Below, in pieces: positions 50,928 through 57,048 of a DNA stretch of 57,048 nucleotides. Numbering within the stretch: the stretch's first letter is position 1; every line of letters begins with the position of its first letter. Made by a program: the position numbers and the translations under genes. Under the pieces are notes generated by a model. It saw only the letters and a program-made list of their open reading frames with translations. It searched no databases and had not been told where the DNA came from. This DNA comes from Candidatus Poribacteria bacterium. GTDB taxonomy: Bacteria > Abyssobacteria > SURF-5. The stretch spans positions 1-57,048 of the forward strand of contig JACRIR010000075.1 of NCBI GenBank assembly GCA_016215705.1. Reading direction: 5' to 3'.

Positions 50928-52148
50928 ATGTCGAAAACGCCCACCTTTGTCATCCTCGGATCGAGCACCGCTGGCGCATTTGCAGCCGTGACACTGAGAA
51001 AAGAGGGCTTCGCGGGACGGGTAATTCTCATTGGTGAGGAAAAAGAAATTCCTTATGCCCGGCCGCCTCTCTCGAAGCAATACCTCCAGCGAGAGCGAGA
51101 ACGCGAGCGTCTCCACTTATGGCCCAATGAGTTCTACTCCGAGCGCAAAATCGAGCTACGACTGGGCGCAAGAGCGCGCCGTGTAATCCCGAGGGAGAAG
51201 GAAATCGAGATGGAGAACGGAGAGCGACTACGCTTCGACCACCTCTTGATTGCGACCGGCATGGCGCCGCGTCGCCTGGCTTTGCCGGGCAGCGACCTTC
51301 CAAACATATTCTATCTCCGCACGCTGGAAGACAGCGACCGGATCGCTGAGGCGTGCCAACCCGGAAGCAGGGCGGTCATAATCGGCGGCGGTTTCATAGG
51401 CATGGAGGTCGCCGCGTCGCTGCGGCAAAAACAAGTGGATGTGGCTGTCATACACCGCGATAAGGTGGCTCTCGAGCGCGCCATAGGGATAGAAGCGGGC
51501 AGAATTCTGACAGAATACCACCGGCAAGAAGGAGTGAATTTCTATCCCGAAGCGGAAGCCTCAGAGATCGAGGGGAACGGCCGCGCCGAGCGCCTTCACC
51601 TTAGATCAGGACATTCGGTCGAGTGTGACAATGTAATAGTTGGCATCGGGGCAACGCCGAGAATAGAGACGCTCGAGGGTAGCGGAATCGAAACCAACAA
51701 TGGAATCCTGGTTGACGAATTCTGCCGGACAAATATTGAAGGCATTTCCGCCGCCGGCGACGTGGCTCATTTCCGCCATCCGCGCATACATGGGCGCATC
51801 CATGTCGAGCACTGGGATAATGCGCGTCTTCACGGCATCGCGGCCGCCAACAACATGCTCGGGCGACACATTCCTTACAGCCCCGTTCCGTTCTTCTGGT
51901 CGGACCAATTTGATGTCAACATCCAGTATGCCGGTTTTCCGCTCGAGTGGAGCAAATCTGTGCACAGAGGCAGTACCGAGGAGCAGTCTTTTTCCGCATT
52001 TATGCTCGGAGGTAACAAGCTTGTCGCCGGCGTCTGTTTCAACCGGTGGAAAGACCGCCGCGTTTGCGAGAAGCTGCTCTCGCAGGACGCCACAGTCGAC
52101 CCTGCGAAGCTCCGCGACGAGGAGTTTGACCTTGAAGGGTTTCTGTGA
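50928..52148 (+). CDS. FAD-dependent pyridine nucleotide oxidoreductase
   Basis: A 406-residue flavoprotein of the rubredoxin/ferredoxin reductase type. The FAD fold begins FVILGSSTAGAFAAVTLR and the NAD(P) fold shows AVIIGGGFIGMEVAASL. ISAAGDVAHFRHP is the FAD-contacting ATG-like region, and the C-terminal FFWSDQFDVNIQYAG is a family block. GGAGAAAG precedes the ATG at 50928. The Rieske gene begins three bases after its stop, so together they probably form a reductase-ferredoxin pair. It might feed a terminal oxygenase elsewhere, or act like the AIFM3-type fused Rieske/FAD proteins. Confidence 0.9.
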   Translation: MSKTPTFVILGSSTAGAFAAVTLRKEGFAGRVILIGEEKEIPYARPPLSKQYLQRERERERLHLWPNEFYSERKIELRLGARARRVIPREKEIEMENGERLRFDHLLIATGMAPRRLALPGSDLPNIFYLRTLEDSDRIAEACQPGSRAVIIGGGFIGMEVAASLRQKQVDVAVIHRDKVALERAIGIEAGRILTEYHRQEGVNFYPEAEASEIEGNGRAERLHLRSGHSVECDNVIVGIGATPRIETLEGSGIETNNGILVDEFCRTNIEGISAAGDVAHFRHPRIHGRIHVEHWDNARLHGIAAANNMLGRHIPYSPVPFFWSDQFDVNIQYAGFPLEWSKSVHRGSTEEQSFSAFMLGGNKLVAGVCFNRWKDRRVCEKLLSQDATVDPAKLRDEEFDLEGFL

Positions 52149-52151
52149 GTC

Positions 52152-52469
52152 ATGACAAGAGAATCTCATAAAGTGGCAAAGATATCTGATCTCTCCGCGC
52201 ATCCCATGAAAAAGGTGCGCGTCAGTGGCCGCGATATTGCCCTTGTGCACGTCGGCGAGCAGTATTATGCCTTCGACAATACCTGCACCCATAAGGGCGG
52301 ACCACTCGCAAAGGGTGAGCTTTCAGGCGAAACTGTCACATGTCCGTGGCATGGCGGCATGTTCGACGTTCGCACGGGCGATTTGCTGCATCCTCCTCCT
52401 GTCGAGAGACTCCGCACGTATCCCGTCCGCATCACCGGAGAGGACATCGAAATCGAATTCACGGACTGA
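52152..52469 (+). CDS. Rieske [2Fe-2S] ferredoxin
   Basis: A 105-residue soluble Rieske ferredoxin. The two cluster motifs are CTHKGGPL (C45, H47) and CPWHGGMFD (C64, H67). The start lies three bases after the FAD reductase stop, and the pair is clearly co-transcribed. It has no membrane anchor or signal. It probably mediates one-electron transfer from the adjacent reductase; the final acceptor is not in the window. Confidence 0.92.
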   Translation: MTRESHKVAKISDLSAHPMKKVRVSGRDIALVHVGEQYYAFDNTCTHKGGPLAKGELSGETVTCPWHGGMFDVRTGDLLHPPPVERLRTYPVRITGEDIEIEFTD

Positions 52470-52614
52470 CGCGGATGCGAATGGATTCGCACATGCAAGC
52501 GCCCCTCTTTGCGGTCTTTTGCGCCTCGGGTCTGCGGCCCTTTGCGGTTCAGGTGGTCTTTCTCCCCGACCCTTTCGCGACCTTTCGCCTTGCTCCTTTC
52601 GTCTTTCGCCTATT

Positions 52615-55600
52615 TTACGGCGTCACGTCGAAATTGAAATAGTACTCGTTCATGGTTGCCGGATAATCGCCGATGTAGGCGTTGTATGTGTAAGCGCCGA
52701 GCGGAGCAACTGCCGGAATCGGATGCGTACGATGCGCCGAGCGACTGCCCAATCCGGGCAGAGTCACCGGATATGGCCCCAGCAGCGCTCCTGACGGAGG
52801 ATGAATAATCCCGTCGGGCCGTGTCGCGTTTGTCCAATAGTCGAATGCTACGGGCGAACCATCGCAGTTGCTCACCGTCACTGTGTATCCGAGAATACCG
52901 CCTCGCGAGACCACTTCCGAATCGGGGATAAGCGTAAGGGTGACCTGCTGAGTCCCTTCGACGTATTCGTCCGATCCGATTTCGTAGCCTGCGCCTTGGG
53001 GTCGCGCGTCACGCTCTATGTCAGCGTCAACTCCCGCATCCGTTCCCGCGTCGATACACGGCGAACTGCACGACAGACGGTAGTCGCCCATATTCCAATC
53101 GACCCCATCCCAATAGCGAGGCTGGACAAACAAAGGATCCGCGTCGATATTAGTTGCGTTGTCCCAGTCAAGCGCACAGCCGGGGTCAACATAAACAGAT
53201 GACGCGCCGCCCTCCACGTCGCTATGGCCGATCGCGACCGACGAACAATTATCCGTCGCTCCCACCAATATCTCCGGCCCGTAAGAGGCCCCATAGCTCG
53301 CCGCATTGTTCCACAGGATACTATTCTCGATGGTCAGCGACGACGCATAGAGCGAGATTCCCCCGCCGGCCAAGGCCATGTTATCGCTGATTGTGCAATT
53401 TAAAAGGATTGCGCCGCCGCAACCGGAGAAGTAGATGCCTCCCCCATACGAAGCCTCGTTGCCCGTGATGACACAATTCGTCAGCGCAGGCGCAGCGGCG
53501 CCACCAACAAGAATGCCGCCGCCTGCATACGCCTCACTACTGCTGATAATGCAGTTCGTAATTGTCGGTGAGGCTCCCTCGCAAAGAATCGCGCCGCCAT
53601 TGTCTGTGACGGAGCCATTGACAATCGTGAATCCATCCACAACCGAATCTGCCGTTTCGTCGCTGTGGAGGTGGAATGCTCTTCCGTCGCCTTCACAATC
53701 AATAATGCAACTCTCCGGCCCGCTTTCCGAGCGGAGTGTTATCGCCTTTCCTCCGAGGCCGAGATTCTTATTGCCGGCGCCGACATATGTCCCATCACGC
53801 ACGATGATCGTGTCGCCGTCATAGGCCTTTTCTATCGCTTTGTTGATTGTGCAGTACGGCAACGCCGATGCGCCGGAACCGGTATCGGAACAATTCGTAT
53901 CGTCAACATAGATTGTGTATGGCCCGCATTCGGGGGCGCCGTCACAGTCAGAATCGCTGCAATCGGTCAGGCCGTCGCAATCATTATCAAGCGTATCGTC
54001 GCATGTCTCGGAATCCGGAGGTCCCGCTTCGCAGGTATCCACAACGCTCCCGTTTATGCACGAAAGCTCGCCGGCGGAAGCGCACTCGCCGGTTCCGCAT
54101 TCGGTCGGCGTCGGCTCGTATTCTTCGTCGGCGGTTCCGTCGCAGTTCTGGTCAACACCGTCGCAGTCGGCATCCGCGACTGCAGGATTGATCAACTCAT
54201 CCGCGTCATTGCAATCGCCCTGGTTCTCGCTGTAGCCGTCGCCATCATTATCGATGTCGTCACAACTCAAGTCTGAACCGTCGCAATCCTCATCCAGACC
54301 GTTGCCGCATATTTCGGCAGACGGCGTGCCCGCTTCGCAGGTATCCACTTGTGCGCCTGCCTGGCAGAGCAGTATCCCTGTGGAGGCGCACTCGCCTTCG
54401 CCGCAAGTTGTCGCTTCACTAAACCAAGACTCATCAATGCCGTCATCTTCGATCGAGCCGTCGCAGTCGTTGTCCAGACTATCGCAAGCCTCGGCTGACG
54501 GAGTGCCTGCAACACAGCTATCTTGCAGCGTGCCGTTCACGCAAGTCTGTTCTCCGGTAGACTCGCATTCTCCCACGCCGCAGCTTGTGGGCGTATAAGG
54601 ATAATTGTTGTCGGCAATGCCGTCACAGTCCTGGTCAAGACCGTCACAATCCGCGTCCGAACCGGTGGGCGAGCCTGCAATGCAAGTATCCACCTGGTTT
54701 CCACCTTGACATGTGAGCGCTCCAGCCGACACACATTCGCCCTCTCCGCAGATCGTGGGCTGGTTGTACCATACTTCATCTACTCCATCGTCCGCCACTG
54801 AGCCGTCGCAGTCGTTGTCCAGACTATCGCAAGCCTCGGCTGACGGAGTGCCTGCAACACAACTATCTTGCAGCGTTCCATCCAAACAAACCATTTCACC
54901 GGTAGAAGCGCATTCTCCCACGCCGCAGCTTGTGGGCGTCGGCGCATATGCGTCGTCGGCCAGGCCGTTGCAGTCATCATCAACGCCGTCGCAATCCGAG
55001 TCGTCGGCGCCGGGATTCACGGCGTCACATGCGTCGCCGACGCCGTCGCCGTTGCAGTCTTCTTGTTCCGGATTCGGCGTCGCCGGACAGTTGTCGATAT
55101 TGTCGCAAATGTCATCGGCATCAGCGTCATTAAACGGGTCATTCGGACATGCGTCACAGGCGTTACCCAATCCGTCAACGTCCGAGTCTTCCTGGTCCGG
55201 ATTCGGGAGGGCAGGACAATTGTCACACGCGTCACCAAAAGAATCTCCCAGAATGACAGTATTGACATAGATGTCCGGCTGTCCGTTCCGTTCATCTGTC
55301 CACGTCACATGCGCATGACCGTCAGAATCACTCGATATCTGAGGATATCCGGAGTAGGAAGCGCCTGCAGCATCCGTGTCAAGCCGGATGTCGGACTGTA
55401 ACCATGTGGCGCCATGATCCGGCGAACAATTGAGATAAATATCCGACTGCCCGTTCCGATAATCTTCCCACGTCACACACACACCACCTGCGGCATCATT
55501 CGATATCTGAGGAAGAGAGGAGTCGGAAGCACCTGCTCCGCTCGTATCGAGTCGGATGTCGGACGGCAACCATGTCGCGCCGTAATCCGATGAACGGTTG

Positions 55601-56778
55601 AAATAGATGTCCGGCTGTCCGTCCCGGGAGTCCCGCCACGTCACATAGACATGCCCCTCAGAATCACTTGACATTTGGGGGCGATGGGAGGAAGAGAATT
55701 CAATGCTGCATGTGTCTATCCGGGTGTCGGAAAGCTGCCATGTTGCGCCATAATCCGAGGAACAGTTGAAATAGGTTCCTGCTCCGCCATCCTGAAGATC
55801 ACTCCACGTCACGTACACATGGCCTGAAGAATCGCTCGATATCTGAGGATCAAAGGAGGCGGAGGCGCCTGCGGCATCCGTGTCAAGTCGTATGTCATTT
55901 GGCAACCACGTTGCCCCATAATCCGATGAACGGTTGAAGTAGATATCCGCCTGACCGTCTCTGGAATCCTGCCATGTCACGTACACATTGCCGGCGGAAT
56001 CACTCGATATCTGAGGAAGCTCGGAGGCAGAACCGCCCGCCACGTTCTTGTCAAGGTGGATGTCGGACGGCAACCATGTTGCCCCGTAATCCGATGAGCG
56101 GTTGAAATAGATACGCGGCTGGCCGCTCCGGGAGTCCTGCCACGTCACATACACGTGGCCGGCGGAATCACTTGATATCTGAGGATAATAAGATTTCTTA
56201 GTAGAAGGGCCTGCTCCGCCCGTGTCAAGCCGGATGTCGGAAGACAGCCATGTGGCTCCATAATCCAATGAGCGACTGAAGTAGATATCGTACTGATGGT
56301 TTCGTGAGTCCTCCCACGCGACATACACGTGCCCTTCAGAATCATTCGATATCTGTGGAACATGAGAGACAGAACTGCCTGCAGCATTGGTGTCAAGCCG
56401 GATGTCTGACGTTAACCACGTGGCGCCATTGTCCATCGAGCGATTGAAGTAAATATCCCCTGTTCCATTCCGAGAATCAGACCATGTCACGTACACACGG
56501 CCATCAGAATCACTCGAGATTTGAACATGGTAAGAGGTGGAAGCGCCTGCTGTGGTCGTATCAAGCCGAGTATCGTTTTGCCCCGCCGCCACCTCATCAG
56601 CGTCCAGATTTGCCTGGTCAGGATTGTAGACAAACGGACAATTGTCAATGTCGTCACTCACGCCGTCGCCGTCGCCATCAAGCGGCAACGCCAAGACAAC
56701 CCCGCTTCCCGGACAGGACAGAAATACAATGGAAAACAGCAAGGTGAGTAACGTTTCGATGAGTGCGCTTCTTTTCAC
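52615..56778 (-). CDS. Giant secreted protein: eight propeller repeats, TSP3/MopE motifs, beta-helix
   Basis: A 1387-residue exported protein. The GTG at 56778 has GGAGAGGGAGGG about seven bases upstream; the signal ends near residue 30. A first calcium-type DGDGDGVSDDIDNCP motif is followed by eight repeats of about 56 residues (sialidase/BNR-like, DIRLDT...QISSDS.GHVYVTW.DSR.GQ.DIYFNRS.DYGATW), which probably form a propeller. Then come thrombospondin-3 motifs (DNCPALPNPDQEDSD) and many MopE-type CDGxDxDCDG plus CGxGECxSxG blocks. A right-handed beta-helix (about residues 1000-1200) follows, with a short C-terminal beta domain. It is a surface adhesin-like or calcium-rich protein. The C-terminus has no visible anchor. 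Confidence 0.85.
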   Translation of the reverse strand: MKRSALIETLLTLLFSIVFLSCPGSGVVLALPLDGDGDGVSDDIDNCPFVYNPDQANLDADEVAAGQNDTRLDTTTAGASTSYHVQISSDSDGRVYVTWSDSRNGTGDIYFNRSMDNGATWLTSDIRLDTNAAGSSVSHVPQISNDSEGHVYVAWEDSRNHQYDIYFSRSLDYGATWLSSDIRLDTGGAGPSTKKSYYPQISSDSAGHVYVTWQDSRSGQPRIYFNRSSDYGATWLPSDIHLDKNVAGGSASELPQISSDSAGNVYVTWQDSRDGQADIYFNRSSDYGATWLPNDIRLDTDAAGASASFDPQISSDSSGHVYVTWSDLQDGGAGTYFNCSSDYGATWQLSDTRIDTCSIEFSSSHRPQMSSDSEGHVYVTWRDSRDGQPDIYFNRSSDYGATWLPSDIRLDTSGAGASDSSLPQISNDAAGGVCVTWEDYRNGQSDIYLNCSPDHGATWLQSDIRLDTDAAGASYSGYPQISSDSDGHAHVTWTDERNGQPDIYVNTVILGDSFGDACDNCPALPNPDQEDSDVDGLGNACDACPNDPFNDADADDICDNIDNCPATPNPEQEDCNGDGVGDACDAVNPGADDSDCDGVDDDCNGLADDAYAPTPTSCGVGECASTGEMVCLDGTLQDSCVAGTPSAEACDSLDNDCDGSVADDGVDEVWYNQPTICGEGECVSAGALTCQGGNQVDTCIAGSPTGSDADCDGLDQDCDGIADNNYPYTPTSCGVGECESTGEQTCVNGTLQDSCVAGTPSAEACDSLDNDCDGSIEDDGIDESWFSEATTCGEGECASTGILLCQAGAQVDTCEAGTPSAEICGNGLDEDCDGSDLSCDDIDNDGDGYSENQGDCNDADELINPAVADADCDGVDQNCDGTADEEYEPTPTECGTGECASAGELSCINGSVVDTCEAGPPDSETCDDTLDNDCDGLTDCSDSDCDGAPECGPYTIYVDDTNCSDTGSGASALPYCTINKAIEKAYDGDTIIVRDGTYVGAGNKNLGLGGKAITLRSESGPESCIIDCEGDGRAFHLHSDETADSVVDGFTIVNGSVTDNGGAILCEGASPTITNCIISSSEAYAGGGILVGGAAAPALTNCVITGNEASYGGGIYFSGCGGAILLNCTISDNMALAGGGISLYASSLTIENSILWNNAASYGASYGPEILVGATDNCSSVAIGHSDVEGGASSVYVDPGCALDWDNATNIDADPLFVQPRYWDGVDWNMGDYRLSCSSPCIDAGTDAGVDADIERDARPQGAGYEIGSDEYVEGTQQVTLTLIPDSEVVSRGGILGYTVTVSNCDGSPVAFDYWTNATRPDGIIHPPSGALLGPYPVTLPGLGSRSAHRTHPIPAVAPLGAYTYNAYIGDYPATMNEYYFNFDVTP
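54455..54531. repeat. 77-bp near-identical internal repeat, copy 1
   Basis: It matches 54800-54876 with a single base difference. It encodes one MopE-type unit (ending SAEACDSLDNDCDGS in the protein). Very low divergence indicates recent duplication or gene conversion within the giant gene. Confidence 0.9.
54800..54876. repeat. 77-bp near-identical internal repeat, copy 2
   Basis: The partner of 54455-54531. The single difference is G/A inside ACACAGCTA/ACACAACTA. Both lie in the same reading frame. Confidence 0.9.
55250..56574. repeat. Eight tandem repeats of about 168 bp (propeller blades)
   Basis: Eight in-frame units of roughly 56 residues, most ending GATWL(P/S)SDIRLDT. They are protein-coding repeats within the giant secreted protein and are diverged at DNA level. 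The array is not a CRISPR. Confidence 0.85.
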
Positions 56779-56890
56779 GCCCAAACCCTCCCTCTCCTGA
56801 ATCCGATAGTAAATGCGTGAAACCACAAAGCACGTCCGCAATCAAAAAAGTCTGAACACGAATTTCACGAATGAACCTCTTCTTTCCTAT

Positions 56891-56912
56891 CACTCCCGTG
56901 AAGGCGGGAATC
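56891..56912. repeat. TCCCGTGAAGGCGGGA-type palindrome
   Basis: TCCCG (56894-56898) and CGGGA (56905-56909) flank TGAAGG. It is the complement-oriented version of the repeat seen near 2639 and is dispersed in bacteria. Confidence 0.7.
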
Positions 56913-56990
56913 CATTTCAGAATAAAGAGGGCAAAGCCGCAACCAACCAAAGAAAAGAAGAAGCGGGAATCCGCAGATTGCGCAGATTCT

Positions 56991-57048
56991 CACAGCGCGG
57001 CGTAGCCGCAACCAAATCGCCATATCGGGCGCGATGAATCGCGCCCCT
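56991..57048. repeat. Right-end copy of the 52-bp repeat plus GGGCGC palindrome
   Basis: 56991-57042 is the exact reverse complement of 89-140, and GGGCGCGATGAATCGCGCCC lies at 57027-57046. The window therefore starts and ends in inverted copies of one dispersed element. Confidence 0.85.

Noticed and set aside
55250-56574. CRISPR array
   Set aside because: Regular spacing is due to protein-coding repeats of about 168 bp with no short identical repeats or unique spacers.
1-57048. tRNA, rRNA or complete insertion sequence
   Set aside because: No cloverleaf-like sequence with a CCA end, no rRNA stretch and no transposase frame were recognised on either strand.

Overview
The window suggests a Gram-negative, menaquinone-using respiratory bacterium with a moderately GC-rich genome. 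Evidence for an outer membrane and periplasm is a beta-barrel protein with a C-terminal Phe, undecaheme-type c cytochromes, a Tat-exported molybdoenzyme and surface-glycan methyltransferases. Dense small palindromic repeats and the gene mix resemble uncultivated sediment or subsurface lineages. I cannot assign a phylum from sequence reading alone, and no rRNA or tRNA gene was seen.

Layout. 1-2630: repeat-rich, gene-poor end with a TIGR04076-type protein and a receiver-domain protein. 2787-6274: two paralogous multiheme cytochromes c with C-terminal membrane anchors plus a four-helix cytochrome b, a quinone-linked electron exit or entry module. 6402-8778 (minus): ferritin-like diiron protein and an MshEN-MinD/FlhG fusion ATPase. 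9155-12681: iron operon fur, feoB, Cys-rich mini-protein, DtxR::FeoA fusion. 12753-16098: ApbE flavinyltransferase, a zinc alcohol dehydrogenase on a probably leaderless transcript, and an LsrF-type thiolase/aldolase. 16113-19890: glycan methyltransferases and a glycosyltransferase, ending in a truncated gene. 20120-26163: inactive transglutaminase-7TM protein, RimK-like ATP-grasp ligase, TPR protein and outer-membrane barrel. 26204-29918: ubiD-ubiE-ubiX-ubiA, probably the late steps of futalosine-type menaquinone synthesis. 31261-36518: two tandem giant VWA-TM-FHA proteins. 36552-39231: MFS permease, rhodanese, receiver protein.

39566-48450 (minus): autoregulated TetR with a class III aminotransferase, then a molybdopterin oxidoreductase cluster (polyferredoxin, TorD-like chaperone, four-cluster FeS subunit, Tat-exported catalytic subunit, pentaheme cytochrome with MopE-type calcium motifs). 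49183-52469: DUF6448-like protein with the RIC iron-sulfur repair protein, divergent from an FAD reductase/Rieske pair. 52615-56778 (minus): a giant secreted protein with eight propeller-type repeats, thrombospondin-3/MopE motifs and a beta-helix.

Functionally, menaquinone from the ubi cluster could link the cytochrome b/multiheme module to extracytoplasmic acceptors. The molybdoenzyme cluster would be a separate periplasmic reductase or oxidase, the feo operon would supply iron for heme and FeS proteins, and RIC, rhodanese and the ferritin-like protein would protect them. The most novel-looking elements are the paired VWA-FHA transmembrane proteins, the MshEN-MinD fusion and the pentaheme-MopE cytochrome linked to a molybdoenzyme that lacks a membrane anchor subunit. 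Also notable is a covarying hairpin repeat family that here and there supplies gene 3' ends.
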